NCBI RefSeq assembly: GCF_001426755.1
Contig: NZ_LMFJ01000001.1
Coordinates: forward strand, 1,421,846-1,485,845
From: Aeromicrobium sp. Root495
GTDB lineage: Bacteria; Actinomycetota; Actinomycetes; Propionibacteriales; Nocardioidaceae
DNA length: 64,000 nucleotides
Direction: 5' to 3'
Below are positions 44,320-55,646 of the stretch, piece by piece. Numbering within the stretch: position 1 is the first letter of the stretch; the number at the start of each line of letters is the position of its first letter. The notes below the pieces were generated by a model. That model worked only from the letters and a program-made list of their open reading frames with translations, did not search any database and had not been told where the DNA came from. Made by a program: the position numbers and the translations under genes.

Positions 44320-45912
44320 GTGGCCGGAGGGAGCCCCGACGTCACCCTGACCGCTGCTGACTCCGAGGCCTTCGAGGCCGCCGTGCACCGTGCGGTCGAG
44401 GAGCGGCTCGCGTCGCGCATCTTCGCCCACGACCCCACGGAGTGGGGCCCCGAGGCGGAGCACGAGGCGTCCATCCGACTCGGGTGGACGCACCTGGCCA
44501 CGGAGTCGCGTCCGCTCGCCGACGAGGTGCTGGCGCTGCGCGCCGAGCTCAACGGCCGCGGCCTCGACCACGTCGTGCTGTGCGGCATGGGTGGGTCCTC
44601 CCTCGCCCCGGAGGTCATCTGCCACACCGACGGTGTCGAGCTCACCGTGCTCGACTCCTCGCAGCCCGACATGGTGCGACGGGCCCTCGGCGACCGCCTC
44701 GAGCGGTCCGTCGTCGTGGTCTCGAGCAAGTCCGGAGGAACGGTCGAGACCGACAGCCAGCGCCGGGTCTACGAGAAGGCCTTCCTCGACGCAGGCCACG
44801 ACCCGGCCGACCACATCGTCGTGGTCACCGACCCGGGCTCCCCTCTGGAGCAGCAGGCGCGCGAGTCCGGCTACCGGACCTTCCTCGCCAACCCGCACGT
44901 CGGGGGGCGCTACTCCGCACTCACCGCCTTCGGACTGGTGCCCAGCGGCCTGGCGGGAGCCGACGTCGTCGGTCTTCTCGACTCGGCGCAGGCGGCCACG
45001 CAGGCGCTCCAGGCCGACTCCGCCGACAACCCGGGCCTGCGGCTCGGCGTGCTCCTCGGCGTGGCCAACGCCCAGGGCGTCGACAAGCTCGTCCTGAGCG
45101 ACCACACCGGGCACGGCGTCGGCGACTGGATCGAGCAGCTCGTGGCCGAGTCCACCGGCAAGGACGGCAAGGGCGTCCTGCCCGTCGTGGTGGAGTCCCC
45201 CACCGCGGTCAACGCCGTGCCCAGCACGGCCGACTCGATCGTCACCGGCATCGGCACGGACACGCCCCCCGAGGCCTCGTCGGGATACGCCGTGGCCACC
45301 ACCGGCGACCTCGGCGCCCAGATGTTGCTGTGGGAGGTGGCCACCGTCGTGGCCGGCGAGCTCATCGGCATCAACCCCTTCGACCAGCCCGACGTCGAGA
45401 GCGCCAAGCAGGCGGCCCGCGACCTGCTCGGTGGCTCCCAGGAGCCACCGTCGCCCGCGTTCACCGAGGACGGCATCGCCGTGCACGGCACCGACGCCAC
45501 CACCGTCGAGGGCTCCCTGTACGAGCTGCTCGCCGCGCTCGACGAGAACCACGGCTACGTCGCCGTCCAGGCCTACCTGGACCGCGTCGGCCTCCCGGCC
45601 TACGAAGGCCTGCGCGAGCTGTTGGCCCGCCGCACCGGTCGTCCCGTCACCTTCGGCTGGGGCCCGCGGTTCCTGCACTCCACGGGGCAGTACCACAAGG
45701 GCGGGCCGCTCACGGGCGTCTACCTGCAGCTCACCTCCGACCCCGTCGAGGACCTGCCGGTGCCCGGACGCGACTTCACCCTGGGCGACTTCATCGGCTC
45801 GCAGGCCGAGGGTGACGCCAGCGTCCTGCGAGGCCGGGGCCGTCCCGTCCTGCGCTGGCACCTCGACGACGTCGAGTCGGCCCTGGGACGGCTGCGCGAG
45901 CTGCTCTCATGA
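44320..45912 (+). CDS. pgi: Glucose-6-phosphate isomerase
   Basis: A 530-aa enzyme interconverting glucose-6-P and fructose-6-P. It has the SIS folds of the Pgi family: [24 protein letters not shown], and [15 protein letters not shown] near residue 350. It resembles the bifunctional-type Pgi found in tal-pgi clusters rather than the enteric one. It begins with GTG directly after tal and overlaps zwf (ATGA). Confidence 0.92.
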   Translation: MAGGSPDVTLTAADSEAFEAAVHRAVEERLASRIFAHDPTEWGPEAEHEASIRLGWTHLATESRPLADEVLALRAELNGRGLDHVVLCGMGGSSLAPEVICHTDGVELTVLDSSQPDMVRRALGDRLERSVVVVSSKSGGTVETDSQRRVYEKAFLDAGHDPADHIVVVTDPGSPLEQQARESGYRTFLANPHVGGRYSALTAFGLVPSGLAGADVVGLLDSAQAATQALQADSADNPGLRLGVLLGVANAQGVDKLVLSDHTGHGVGDWIEQLVAESTGKDGKGVLPVVVESPTAVNAVPSTADSIVTGIGTDTPPEASSGYAVATTGDLGAQMLLWEVATVVAGELIGINPFDQPDVESAKQAARDLLGGSQEPPSPAFTEDGIAVHGTDATTVEGSLYELLAALDENHGYVAVQAYLDRVGLPAYEGLRELLARRTGRPVTFGWGPRFLHSTGQYHKGGPLTGVYLQLTSDPVEDLPVPGRDFTLGDFIGSQAEGDASVLRGRGRPVLRWHLDDVESALGRLRELLS

Positions 45913-47450
45913 CCTCCGCCGCCGAGCTCGGGCTCGACAACCCGCTGCGCGACCCGCAGGACCGGCGCCTTCCCCGCATCGCGGGTCCGTGCGGCGTCGT
46001 GCTCTTCGGCGTCACCGGAGACCTGGCCCGCAAGAAGCTCATCCCCGCCATCTACGACCTCGCCAACCGCGGGCTGCTGCCGCCGGGCTTCGCGCTCATC
46101 GGCTTCGCCCGTCACGACTTCGGCGAGCAGGGCTTCGCCCAGCTGGCCAAGAAGGCGGCCAAGGCCGGAGCCCGGACGCCGTGGCGCGAGAGCACCTGGA
46201 AGCAGCTCTTCGCCGGGGTCCGCTTCGTGGAGGGATCCTTCGACGACGACACGGCGTGGGAGAAGCTCAGCCACACGCTGGCCGAGCTCGACGAGAAGCA
46301 GGGCACGCAGGGCAACCACGCGTTCTACCTGTCCATCCCGCCGGGCCTCTTCCCGGTGGTGGTGAGCAAGCTCAAGCAGCACGGGCTCGCCCAGGCGCCC
46401 GGCGACGCCTGGCGCCGCGTCGTCATCGAGAAGCCCTTCGGGCACGACCTCGAGTCGGCGCAGCAGCTCAACGAGATCGTGGCCGAGGTCTTCCCGCCCG
46501 AGAGCGTCTTCCGCATCGACCACTACCTGGGCAAGGAGACGGTCCAGAACATCCTGGCCTTCCGCTTCGCCAACGGGATGTTCGAGCCGGTGTGGAACAG
46601 CCACTACGTCGACCACGTGCAGATCACGATGGCCGAGGACATCGGCATCGGCACCCGTGCCGGCTACTACGACGGCATCGGCGCGGCCCGCGACGTCATC
46701 CAGAACCACCTGCTGCAGCTCATGGCGCTCGTGGCCATGGAGGAGCCGGTCTCCCTCAACGCGGCAAGCCTGCGCATCGAGAAGCAGAAGATCCTGGCCA
46801 ACGCGCGCCCGCCGCAGCGTCTCGACCTGCACACGAGCCACGCGCAGTACACGACCGGCTGGGCCGGCGGCGAGGAGGTGGCGGGCTACCTCGAGGAGGA
46901 GGGCATCCCGGCCGACTCCACCACCGAGACCTACGCGGCCATCCGCCTCGACATCGAGACCCGCCGCTGGGCCGGCGTGCCGTTCTACCTCCGGGTCGGC
47001 AAGCGGCTGGGACGCCGCGTCACCGAGGTCGCGGTCGTCTTCAAGCGAGCGCCGCACCTGCCGTTCCAGTCCACCGACGTCGAGGAGCTGGGACAGAACG
47101 CGCTCGTCATGCGCATCCAGCCCGATGAAGGCGTCACGCTGCGCTTCGGCGCCAAGGTGCCCGGCACGGTCATGGAGATCCGCGACGTCAACATGGACTT
47201 CGCCTACGGCGGCACCTTCGTCGAGGACTCCCCCGAGGCCTACGAGCGACTCATCCTCGACGTCCTGCTCGGCGACCCTCCGCTGTTCCCGCAGCACGAG
47301 GAGGTCGAGCTGGCCTGGGAGATCCTCGACCCGATCATCCGTCACTGGTCACGCAAGAAGTCCATCGACACCTACCCCGCAGGCACGTGGGGACCCCAGT
47401 CCGCCGACGCGATGATCGCGCGCGACGGACGTCGATGGAGGAGGCCCTAG
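45909..47450 (+). CDS. zwf: Glucose-6-phosphate dehydrogenase
   Basis: A 513-aa NADP-dependent enzyme starting the oxidative pentose-phosphate branch. The Rossmann motif is VVLFGVTGDLARKKL; the substrate site is VFRIDHYLGKETVQNI; EKPFGHDLESA also fits. In actinobacteria OpcA, encoded next, is needed for full activity. The ATG overlaps the pgi stop. Confidence 0.96.
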   Translation: MTSAAELGLDNPLRDPQDRRLPRIAGPCGVVLFGVTGDLARKKLIPAIYDLANRGLLPPGFALIGFARHDFGEQGFAQLAKKAAKAGARTPWRESTWKQLFAGVRFVEGSFDDDTAWEKLSHTLAELDEKQGTQGNHAFYLSIPPGLFPVVVSKLKQHGLAQAPGDAWRRVVIEKPFGHDLESAQQLNEIVAEVFPPESVFRIDHYLGKETVQNILAFRFANGMFEPVWNSHYVDHVQITMAEDIGIGTRAGYYDGIGAARDVIQNHLLQLMALVAMEEPVSLNAASLRIEKQKILANARPPQRLDLHTSHAQYTTGWAGGEEVAGYLEEEGIPADSTTETYAAIRLDIETRRWAGVPFYLRVGKRLGRRVTEVAVVFKRAPHLPFQSTDVEELGQNALVMRIQPDEGVTLRFGAKVPGTVMEIRDVNMDFAYGGTFVEDSPEAYERLILDVLLGDPPLFPQHEEVELAWEILDPIIRHWSRKKSIDTYPAGTWGPQSADAMIARDGRRWRRP

Positions 47451-48350
47451 ATGCAGGTCACGCTCGAGCACACCAACTCCTCGGCCATCGCGGCGGCGCT
47501 CGTGCGGGCCCGCCACCAGTCCGGCAGCCCCGCCATGGACATGGTGCTCACCCTCATCGTCGTGTGCGACGACGAGACCGTCACCGACGCGCTCGCGGCC
47601 GCCACCACCTTGTCGCGCGAGCATCCCGCGCGGGTCATCGGCGTCATCCTGGGCAAGCGCACCGGAGCAGCCGATCTCCACGCCAAGATCCGCGTCGGCA
47701 GCGAGACGTCGGGCGAGTCCATCCTGCTGAGGCTCTCGGGCCGACTGGTGCCGCACGCGGAGTCCGCGGTCCTGCCACTCCTGCTCCCGGACTCCCCCGT
47801 GGTCGTCTGGTGGCCCGGACCGGCGCCCACCGACCCGTCGGCCGACGCCATGGGCGCGCTGGCCAACCGCCGGCTCACCGACGCCGAGGCCGCGCCCCGA
47901 CCGCTGCGCAGCCTCCAGGCGTCCGCCAAGGCCTACACGCCGGGCGACACCGATCTCTCCTGGACCCGCCTGACGCCCTGGAGGGCCCTCCTGGCGGCCG
48001 CGTACGACCAGGTTCGCTCCCCGGTCACCGGTGGCGTCATCGAGGCCGGACCGGGCAACCCGGCCGGGGTCCTCCTCGAGTCGTGGCTCGAGAGCCGCCT
48101 CGGGGTCCACGTGTCGTGGAAGAAGATCGAGTCCGAGAAAATCCAGCGGGTCGTCCTCACCACCGCGCGCGGCGACATCTGCATCGAGCGCGACGCCGAC
48201 GACTCCGCCACCTTCTCCGTCCCGGGCGCTGCACCGCGCACCGTGCCGCTGCCCACCCGGACCCTCGCCGAGCTGCTCGCCGAGGACCTTCGTCGCCTCG
48301 ACGCCGACGAGGTCTACGGCGCCACCGTCCAACGACTCGTGAAGGCCTGA
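47451..48350 (+). CDS. opcA: Glucose-6-phosphate dehydrogenase assembly protein OpcA
   Basis: A 299-aa allosteric/assembly partner of Zwf. OpcA hallmarks are SPAMDMVLTLIVVCDDE and DSPVVVWWPGPAP. It starts on the base after the zwf stop, which supports coordinated stoichiometry. No membrane or signal segments. Confidence 0.94.
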   Translation: MQVTLEHTNSSAIAAALVRARHQSGSPAMDMVLTLIVVCDDETVTDALAAATTLSREHPARVIGVILGKRTGAADLHAKIRVGSETSGESILLRLSGRLVPHAESAVLPLLLPDSPVVVWWPGPAPTDPSADAMGALANRRLTDAEAAPRPLRSLQASAKAYTPGDTDLSWTRLTPWRALLAAAYDQVRSPVTGGVIEAGPGNPAGVLLESWLESRLGVHVSWKKIESEKIQRVVLTTARGDICIERDADDSATFSVPGAAPRTVPLPTRTLAELLAEDLRRLDADEVYGATVQRLVKA

Positions 48351-48351
48351 C

Positions 48352-49056
48352 ATGACCGAGATCCACGTCGTCCCCACCGGCGACCAGCTGGCCGACGACA
48401 TCGCTCGCAGGCTCACGGCGCTGGTCGTCGACGTCCGCGCCCAGGGTCGCCGACCCACGGTCGTGCTCACGGGCGGGACGATCGCCAACCAGGTCTACGA
48501 GCGGCTCGACGTCGAGGCCGCCGAGTGGGCCGAGGTCGACTGGTACTGGGGCGACGAGCGCTTCGTGCCGGCCGGTCACGAGGACCGCAACGACCAGCAG
48601 GCGCGCGACGCCTTCCTCGACCGGGCCGCCGTCCCCGCCGAACGCGTCCACGCCATGCCGGCACACGGCTGCAGCGACTCCATGGCCGCGGCCGCCGACG
48701 ACTACGCCGACGCCCTGCCCACGGAGCCGTTCGACCTCGTGCTCTTGGGGGTCGGGCCCGACGGGCACGTCGCCTCCCTGTTCCCGCACCACGACAAGCA
48801 CCTGCACGAGACGCGCCGCCTCGCCGTGGAGGTCTTCGACTCCCCCAAGCCGCCGCCGCAGCGCATCACGCTCACCTTCGCGGCCCTCAACCACGCCCGC
48901 GCGGTGTGGTTGCTGGTCTCGGGCGACGGCAAGGCCGAGGCGGTCGCCCGCGCCCTGGCCGAGGAGGGCACCGTCGAGCAGACCCCCGCACGCGGTGTCG
49001 GCGGCACGGAGGAGACCCTCTGGCTGCTCGACGAGGCCGCTGCCTCGCTCCTCTGA
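48352..49056 (+). CDS. pgl: 6-phosphogluconolactonase
   Basis: A 234-aa SIS-like fold enzyme hydrolysing the lactone made by Zwf. Motifs are VLTGGTIANQVYERL, WYWGDERFVP, and LLGVGPDGHVASLFP. It is last in the tkt-tal-pgi-zwf-opcA-pgl operon, 1 nt after opcA, and is followed by a strong hairpin. Confidence 0.95.
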   Translation: MTEIHVVPTGDQLADDIARRLTALVVDVRAQGRRPTVVLTGGTIANQVYERLDVEAAEWAEVDWYWGDERFVPAGHEDRNDQQARDAFLDRAAVPAERVHAMPAHGCSDSMAAAADDYADALPTEPFDLVLLGVGPDGHVASLFPHHDKHLHETRRLAVEVFDSPKPPPQRITLTFAALNHARAVWLLVSGDGKAEAVARALAEEGTVEQTPARGVGGTEETLWLLDEAAASLL

Positions 49057-49083
49057 GGACGGTCCTCCTCAGCCGGGACGAGA

Positions 49084-49116
49084 AAGCCCCCGCCGGCGGG
49101 TGGCTGGCGGGGGCTT
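49084..49116. terminator. Bidirectional hairpin terminator between pgl and rbpA
   Basis: An 11-bp perfect stem (AAGCCCCCGCC and its complement) with an 11-nt loop; short A/T ends on both sides let it serve both converging genes. Confidence 0.8.
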
Positions 49117-49127
49117 CGGCGTGCAGG

Positions 49128-49481
49128 TCAGAAGATGACCTCGCCGGACTTGCGCTTGGCGCGGAGCGTCTCGATGGCCTCGGACAGGATCTCGACGGCC
49201 TCGTCCTCGGTGCGGCGCTCCTTCACGTACGCGAGGTGCGTCTTGTACGGCTCCGTCTTGGGCGCCGCGGGGCGGTCGGCCGAGTCGGTGCTGGCCGGCA
49301 TGCCGCAGCGCGGGCAGTCCCACGACGCGGGGACGTCGGCCTCGAGCGAGAACTGCAGCACCGTCTCGTGGTCGTTGACGCAGAAGTAGGTGATGGCCTG
49401 GCGGGGCGCGGCCTCGCCACGCTCGGCCTCGCCCATGGGTCCGGAGCCGATGCGGCTTCCGCGGATGGCACCAGCAGCCAT
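49128..49481 (-). CDS. rbpA: RNA polymerase-binding protein RbpA
   Basis: A 117-aa actinobacterial transcription factor that binds RNA polymerase and group 1/2 sigma factors and stabilises the open complex. The N-terminal tail and basic linker (IRGSRIGSGPMG) are followed by the core with CVNDHETVLQFS and DCPRCGMPA, then the sigma-interacting helix (EDEAVEILSEAIETLRAKRKSGE). It starts one base after the secG stop, an uncommon but clear coupling. Confidence 0.95.
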   Translation of the reverse strand: MAAGAIRGSRIGSGPMGEAERGEAAPRQAITYFCVNDHETVLQFSLEADVPASWDCPRCGMPASTDSADRPAAPKTEPYKTHLAYVKERRTEDEAVEILSEAIETLRAKRKSGEVIF

Positions 49482-49482
49482 G

Positions 49483-49719
49483 TCAGTTGCTCACCTTCAG
49501 CAGGAGCCCGAGGGCGACCACGGAGACGACCCACACGACGGCGATGCCGACGGTGATGCGGTCGAGGTTGCGCTCGGCCACCGAGGACCCGCCCAGCGAG
49601 CTGGACACGCCACCGCCGAACATGTCGGAGAGACCGCCACCGCGGCCCTTGTGCATGAGGATCAGCACGATCATGAGCAGGCTCGAGATCGTGAGGACGA
49701 TCGAGAACAGAAGGATCAC
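49483..49719 (-). CDS. secG: Preprotein translocase subunit SecG
   Basis: A 78-aa two-helix component of SecYEG. The first helix (about 4-22) is followed by LMHKGRGGGLSDMFGGG, the SecG loop motif, and the second helix lies at about 55-74. It starts with GTG. It follows tpiA as in most actinobacteria and firmicutes. Confidence 0.93.
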   Translation of the reverse strand: MILLFSIVLTISSLLMIVLILMHKGRGGGLSDMFGGGVSSSLGGSSVAERNLDRITVGIAVVWVVSVVALGLLLKVSN

Positions 49720-49766
49720 AGCAAGTCTTTCTTCAATGTCTCAGCGTGGGGGCTCAGGGTCGGGGT

Positions 49767-50561
49767 TCAGATGCCCAGGTCGGGCATGTCGTAGAACCGG
49801 GCGATCGCGGCGAACTCCTCCGCCTGGAGGCTCGCACCTCCGACCAGGGCCCCGTCCACGTCGGACTTGACCATGATGGAGGCGATGTTCGCTGCTTTCA
49901 CCGATCCGCCGTAAAGAATACGCATCCGGTCGGCCGCTTCGGGCGAGAAGGTCTCACTCACCCGTGCGCGGATGGCCGCGCAGACCTCCTGGGCGTCGTC
50001 GGGGGTGGCCACCTCGCCGGTGCCGATGGCCCACACGGGCTCGTACGCGATGACGAGGCCGGCGACCTGCTCGGCGGAGAGACCGGCGAGCGATCCGTCG
50101 ACCTGGGCGAGGGTGTGGGCCACGTGCTCACCGGCCTGGCGGACCTCGAGGCCCTCGCCGACGCACACGATGGGCGTGATCTCGGCGGCGAGCGCCTTGA
50201 CGGTCTTGGTGTTGACGACCGCGTCGGACTCGGCGTGGTACTCGCGGCGCTCGGAGTGACCGACGACGACGTACGAGCAGCCGAGCTTGGCCAGCATGGC
50301 GGCCGAGATCTCACCGGTGTAGGCCCCGCCGTCGTGCTCGGAGACGTCCTGTGCGCCGTAGCCGATCGTGAGTCGGTCGCCGTCGACGAGCGTCTGGACG
50401 CTGCGCAGGTCGGTGAACGGCGGGATGACGACGACCTCGGCCTTGGCCGGGTCGTGCTTCTTGTCCGACAACGTCCAGGCGAGCTTCTGCACCAGGACGA
50501 CGGCCTCCTGGTGGTTCAGGTTGCTCTTCCAGTTGCCGGCCATGAGCGGGGTACGAGTCAT
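49767..50561 (-). CDS. tpiA: Triosephosphate isomerase
   Basis: A 264-aa TIM barrel converting dihydroxyacetone-P and glyceraldehyde-3-P. The active-site Lys is in GNWKSNLN (Ser replaces the usual Met), His is in VVGHSERR, catalytic Glu is in [11 protein letters not shown], and the phosphate loop is ILYGGSVK. It is coupled to pgk (ATGA overlap). Confidence 0.95.
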   Translation of the reverse strand: MTRTPLMAGNWKSNLNHQEAVVLVQKLAWTLSDKKHDPAKAEVVVIPPFTDLRSVQTLVDGDRLTIGYGAQDVSEHDGGAYTGEISAAMLAKLGCSYVVVGHSERREYHAESDAVVNTKTVKALAAEITPIVCVGEGLEVRQAGEHVAHTLAQVDGSLAGLSAEQVAGLVIAYEPVWAIGTGEVATPDDAQEVCAAIRARVSETFSPEAADRMRILYGGSVKAANIASIMVKSDVDGALVGGASLQAEEFAAIARFYDMPDLGI

Positions 50562-51784
50562 GCGGGGTCCTCCGGGCTCTGCTCTTCAAGGATGGCGAGA
50601 CCCGGGAGAGTCTTGCCCTCGAGGTACTCCAGGCTCGCACCGCCGCCGGTGGAGATGTGACCGAACTGGTCGTCCGTGAACCCGAGCTGACGCACCGCTG
50701 CGGCCGAGTCGCCACCGCCGACGACCGACAGGCCGTCGACCTCGGTGAGCGCCTTCGCCACGGCACGCGTGCCGCCGGAGAAGGCCTCGAACTCGAAGAC
50801 GCCCATGGGGCCGTTCCAGAACACGGTCTTCGCGGCGCTGACGATCGACGCGAAGTGCGCGGCCGAGTCGGGGCCGATGTCGAGGCCCATCTGGTCGTCC
50901 GGGATGGCGTCGGCCGCCACGACGGTGGCCGGGGCGTCGGCCGAGAACGCCGGTGCCACGACGATGTCGGTGGGCAGGACGAGGTCGACACCCTTCTCGG
51001 CGGCCTGCTCGACGTAGCGCCGGGCGATGTCGAGCTGGTCGGCCTCGAGGAGGGACGAGCCCACGCCGTGGCCCTGGGCCGCGAGGAAGGTGAAGACCAT
51101 CCCGCCGCCGATCAGGAGGCTGTCGGCCTTGTCGATGAGGTTGTCGATGACACCGAGCTTGTCGGAGACCTTGGACCCGCCCAGCACGACCACGTACGGA
51201 CGCTCGGGGGTGTCGGTGAGGCGCTTCAGCACCTCGACCTCGGTCTGCACGAGTCCACCCACGGCGGCGGGCAGCCGCTCGGCGACGTCGTAGACGCTGG
51301 CCTGCTTGCGGTGCACCACGCCGAAGCCGTCGGAGACGAACGCGTCGGCGAGGGCCGCGAGCTCGTCGGCGAAGGCTCCGCGCTCAGCGTCGTCCTTGCT
51401 CGTCTCGCCCGCGTTGAAGCGGACGTTCTCGAGCACGGCGACCTGTCCGTCGGTGAGTGCCGCGGTGATGTGCTTGGCCTCCGTGCCGACGGTGTCGTTG
51501 GCGAAGAGGACCGGCGTGCCGAGCAGCTCACCGAGGCGCTGGGCCACGGGGGCCAGCGAGAACGCCGGGTCGGGGGTGCCCTTGGGACGACCCAGGTGGG
51601 CCGTGACGAGCACCCGGGCACCGGCGTCGGCGAGACGCTTGATGGTGGGCACGCTGGCGCGCACCCGTCCGTCGTCGGTGATCGTGGTGCCGTCGAGCGG
51701 CACGTTGAGGTCGGAGCGGACCAGCACGCGCTTGCCGCGCAGGTCTCCCCCGAGCTCGGTGGTCAGGTCGTCGATCGTCTTCAC
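50558..51784 (-). CDS. pgk: Phosphoglycerate kinase
   Basis: A 408-aa glycolytic kinase. Motifs are [12 protein letters not shown] (substrate site), [29 protein letters not shown] and the nucleotide site GGGDSAAAV near the C-terminus. The GTG at 51784 gives a normal Pgk length; the longer frame upstream is antisense-like shadow of gap. It lies 23 bp downstream of gap. Confidence 0.95.
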   Translation of the reverse strand: MKTIDDLTTELGGDLRGKRVLVRSDLNVPLDGTTITDDGRVRASVPTIKRLADAGARVLVTAHLGRPKGTPDPAFSLAPVAQRLGELLGTPVLFANDTVGTEAKHITAALTDGQVAVLENVRFNAGETSKDDAERGAFADELAALADAFVSDGFGVVHRKQASVYDVAERLPAAVGGLVQTEVEVLKRLTDTPERPYVVVLGGSKVSDKLGVIDNLIDKADSLLIGGGMVFTFLAAQGHGVGSSLLEADQLDIARRYVEQAAEKGVDLVLPTDIVVAPAFSADAPATVVAADAIPDDQMGLDIGPDSAAHFASIVSAAKTVFWNGPMGVFEFEAFSGGTRAVAKALTEVDGLSVVGGGDSAAAVRQLGFTDDQFGHISTGGGASLEYLEGKTLPGLAILEEQSPEDPA

Positions 51785-51807
51785 AGCGCCCGGGACTCCG
51801 TCGGCGC

Positions 51808-52854
<1,047 letters not shown>

Positions 52855-52865
52855 CTAACGAAGTG

Positions 52866-52891
52866 CCGAGGTGACTCGCGAGTCACCTCGG
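52866..52891 (-). terminator. Perfect 26-bp palindrome at the end of the methyltransferase gene
   Basis: Two 13-bp arms (CCGAGGTGACTCG and its complement) meet without a loop and cover the stop codon of the PrmC-related gene. It probably ends that transcript before gap, though it could also be a dyad binding site upstream of gap. Confidence 0.6.
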
Positions 52892-53635
52892 TCGGCGGGC
52901 CAGGACGGCTGTCCCGTCGACCTCGTCGTCGAACCTCACCGACGTCTCGAGCCCTGCCCGGGTGAGCGCCTCGACGGTGGTGTCGGCCTGCTCCCGGCCT
53001 GTCTCGACGGCGACCAGGCCGTCCGGAGCGAGCCAGGACGCCGCCTCGCCGGCGATCCGACGGTGCAGGTCGGCACCGTCGCTGCCGCCGTCGAGGGTGT
53101 GGTGCGGCTCGTGGTCCCTCGCCTCGGGCGGCATGAGGGCGATGGCGTGCGTGGGGACGTACGGCGCGTTGGCCACGAGGACGTCGACGCGGCCCCGCAG
53201 CCCGGCCGGGAGCGGGCGGAGGAGGTCGCCGCACCACACCCCCGCCGCAGGGCCGAGATTGGTCCGGGCGTGCACGAGGGCTCGCGCGTCGAGGTCGGCG
53301 GCATGCACGACGGCGTCGGGTCGCGCCGCCAGCACGGCGCTGCCGACCGGAGCCACTCCGCAGCAGACCTCGACGACGAGCGGTGCGTCGGCGCCGGAGA
53401 CGTGCTCCAGCGCCACGTCCACGAGCACCTGGGTGCGGGACCGCGGGACGAAGACGCCGGGACCGACGGCGAGGCGCAGGCCGCCGAACTGCACCCAGCC
53501 CAGGAGGTGCTCCAGCGGCTCGCCACCGACCCGGCGACGGACCAGACGCTCCAGGGACTCCCCCGTCGCGACCTCGGCCAGCAGCCGTGCCTCGTCCTCG
53601 GCGTACACGCAGCCCGCTGCGCGCAACCGCTCCAC
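52883..53635 (-). CDS. PrmC-related protein N5-glutamine methyltransferase
   Basis: A 250-aa SAM-dependent methyltransferase. The SAM motif is VVEVCCGVAPVGSAVL and the catalytic loop reads VANAPYVP where canonical PrmC/HemK has NPPY. This matches the actinobacterial PrmC-related group; a glutamine target is thus uncertain. The N-terminal helical bundle is short (about 60 residues), shorter than in PrmC. The GTG start lies 18 bp after the whiA stop, in the same frame. Confidence 0.82.
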   Translation of the reverse strand: MERLRAAGCVYAEDEARLLAEVATGESLERLVRRRVGGEPLEHLLGWVQFGGLRLAVGPGVFVPRSRTQVLVDVALEHVSGADAPLVVEVCCGVAPVGSAVLAARPDAVVHAADLDARALVHARTNLGPAAGVWCGDLLRPLPAGLRGRVDVLVANAPYVPTHAIALMPPEARDHEPHHTLDGGSDGADLHRRIAGEAASWLAPDGLVAVETGREQADTTVEALTRAGLETSVRFDDEVDGTAVLARRPR

Positions 53636-53653
53636 GAGACCGGGCAGCGCGAC

Positions 53654-54640
53654 CTACTCCTCGGACAGGGTGTCGTCGCCGAGGCTCGCCTCGGTGTCGG
53701 GGATCCCGCGCTCCTCGGCGATCTTGTCCGCCATGGCGAGCAGGCGGCGGATGCGGCCGGCGATGGCGTCCTTCGTGAGCGGCGGGTCGTGCAGCTGGCC
53801 GAGCTCCTCGAGGCTGGCCTGCCGGTGCTCGACCCGGAGCGTGCCGGCCATCTTGAGGTGGTCGGGGACGTCCTCGGCCAGGATCTCCAGCGCGCGCTGG
53901 GCGCGGGCGCCGGCCGCCACCGCGGCGCGCGCCGAGCGACGCAGGTTGGCGTCGTCGAAGTTGGCGAGGCGGTTGGCCGTGGCACGCACCTCCCGGCGCA
54001 TGCGTCGCTCCTCCCAGGCCAACAGCGACTCGTGAGCACCCAGACGGGTGAGCAGGGCGCCGATGGCCTCACCGTCGCGGATGACGACGCGGTCGCCGCC
54101 ACGCACCTCACGCGCCTTGGCACTGATGCCGAGTCGACGTGCTGCGCCCACGAGGGCGAGCGCGGCCTCCGGGCCCGGGCAGCTGACCTCGAGCGCGGAG
54201 GAGCGACCGGGCTCGGTGAGCGAGCCGTGGGCCAGGAAGGTGCCCCGCCAGGCCGCGACCGAGTCGCACGACGCACCCGAGACCACCTGGGGCGGAAGGC
54301 CACGGACGGGGCGTCCGCCACCGTCGATGAGTCCGGTCTGACGGGCCAGGGCCTCGCCGTCCTTGGCCACGCGGACGATGTAGTGGGTGACGCCCTTGCG
54401 CAGGTTGTTGCCCTGCACCACGAGCACCTCGCTCTGGTGCCCGTAGACCTCGGCGATGTCCTTGCGCAGGCGCCGGGCGGCTGCTCCGGTGTCGAGCTCG
54501 GCCTCCACGACGATGCGGCCGGCGACGATGTGCAGGCCCCCGGCGAACCTCAGGATCGAGGAGACCTCCGCCTTGCGGCAGCACGACTTGGTGATCGTGG
54601 TGTTCGCGAGCTCGGACTTGACCTGCGCCGTCATCGCCAT
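53654..54640 (-). CDS. whiA: Sporulation/cell-division regulator WhiA
   Basis: A 328-aa DNA-binding protein combining a degenerate LAGLIDADG homing-endonuclease fold and a C-terminal helix-turn-helix ([31 protein letters not shown]). The N-terminus [12 protein letters not shown] matches Streptomyces WhiA, which supports ATG 54640 over the longer frame. It sits with yvcK and rapZ, the conserved WhiA cluster. Confidence 0.94.
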   Translation of the reverse strand: MAMTAQVKSELANTTITKSCCRKAEVSSILRFAGGLHIVAGRIVVEAELDTGAAARRLRKDIAEVYGHQSEVLVVQGNNLRKGVTHYIVRVAKDGEALARQTGLIDGGGRPVRGLPPQVVSGASCDSVAAWRGTFLAHGSLTEPGRSSALEVSCPGPEAALALVGAARRLGISAKAREVRGGDRVVIRDGEAIGALLTRLGAHESLLAWEERRMRREVRATANRLANFDDANLRRSARAAVAAGARAQRALEILAEDVPDHLKMAGTLRVEHRQASLEELGQLHDPPLTKDAIAGRIRRLLAMADKIAEERGIPDTEASLGDDTLSEE

Positions 54641-54701
54641 GCGCGACCTGTTCCTCTCGTCGTTCCCTCGGACCACGCACTCGGGCGTGTCGCGGTCAGC
54701 G

Positions 54702-55646
54702 TCACTCTACGCCGGACTGCAAGACCGTGGAGAAGGTCTGGGCAAGACGATCAGGATCGTGCTGGTCCGAGCCCGGCGCGGCAGCCACGTCAGCCGTGAC
54801 GAGGCGTGCTCCCAACGCCCGCGCTGCCGACTCAAGGATGCCACGGTCGTCGGCCAAGGAGGAATCGGCGATCACGACGTCGAGCCGGAGCTCGGCCGCA
54901 TGAGCGCTCAGGACCTCGAGGTGGTCGGTGGGCGAGAGCCCCTCGGTCTCGCCCTCCTGCTCCCGCAGGTTGAGCACGAGGGCGCGCTGCGCCGAGGTGC
55001 GCACGAGGGCGTCGCGCAGCTGCGGGACCAGCAGCGTGGGCATGACGCTCGTGAACCACGAGCCGGGTCCGATGACGACCCAGTCGGCCGCCTCCACGGC
55101 AGCCACGGCCTCGGGACAGGCGGGCGGGTCCTCGGGGTCGAGTCGGACCGCCACGACCTGTCCGTCGACGGAGGCCACCTGCACCTGGCCACGCACGGTG
55201 GTGAGGCGGTCGGGGGCGGAGTCGAGGTGCACGTCGGCCTCGATGTCGAGGGGCACGGCCGCCATGGGAAGGACGCGACCGCGCGCACCGAGCAGCTGAC
55301 CCACGAGGTCGAGCCCGGCCACGTGGTCGTCGAGGAGGTCCCAGATGGCCGCGATCAGGAGGTTGCCGACGGCGTGGTCGGCCAGCGGCCCGTCGCTCCT
55401 GAAGCGGTGCTGCAGCACCGCGGCCCACTGCTCACCCCACTGGTCGTCGGCGCACAGCGCGGCGAGCGCCATGCGCAGGTCGCCGGGCGGCAGGATGCCC
55501 AGCTCCTCGCGCAGGCGTCCGGACGACCCCCCGTTGTCGGCCACCGTGACGATGCCGGTGAGCCGGGTCTCCAGCCGGCGCAACGCCGAGAGGCTGGCTG
55601 CGAGACCGTGACCGCCGCCGAGCGCGACGACGTCGACGGCCGCCAT
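54702..55646 (-). CDS. yvcK: YvcK/CofD-like gluconeogenesis factor
   Basis: A 314-aa Rossmann-type protein of the YvcK family, which binds UDP-sugars in Bacillus and affects cell-wall and carbon metabolism. Motifs are [39 protein letters not shown] and [23 protein letters not shown] at 55649 is an alternative start; both overlap the rapZ stop. Confidence 0.92.
   Translation of the reverse strand: MAAVDVVALGGGHGLAASLSALRRLETRLTGIVTVADNGGSSGRLREELGILPPGDLRMALAALCADDQWGEQWAAVLQHRFRSDGPLADHAVGNLLIAAIWDLLDDHVAGLDLVGQLLGARGRVLPMAAVPLDIEADVHLDSAPDRLTTVRGQVQVASVDGQVVAVRLDPEDPPACPEAVAAVEAADWVVIGPGSWFTSVMPTLLVPQLRDALVRTSAQRALVLNLREQEGETEGLSPTDHLEVLSAHAAELRLDVVIADSSLADDRGILESAARALGARLVTADVAAAPGSDQHDPDRLAQTFSTVLQSGVE

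Noticed and set aside
39910-45861. Very long minus-strand open frame through tkt, tal and pgi
   Set aside because: Only the ctaB portion is coding. The remainder is antisense shadow in high-GC codons with low-complexity Gly/Val/Asp/Glu composition and no recognisable domain.
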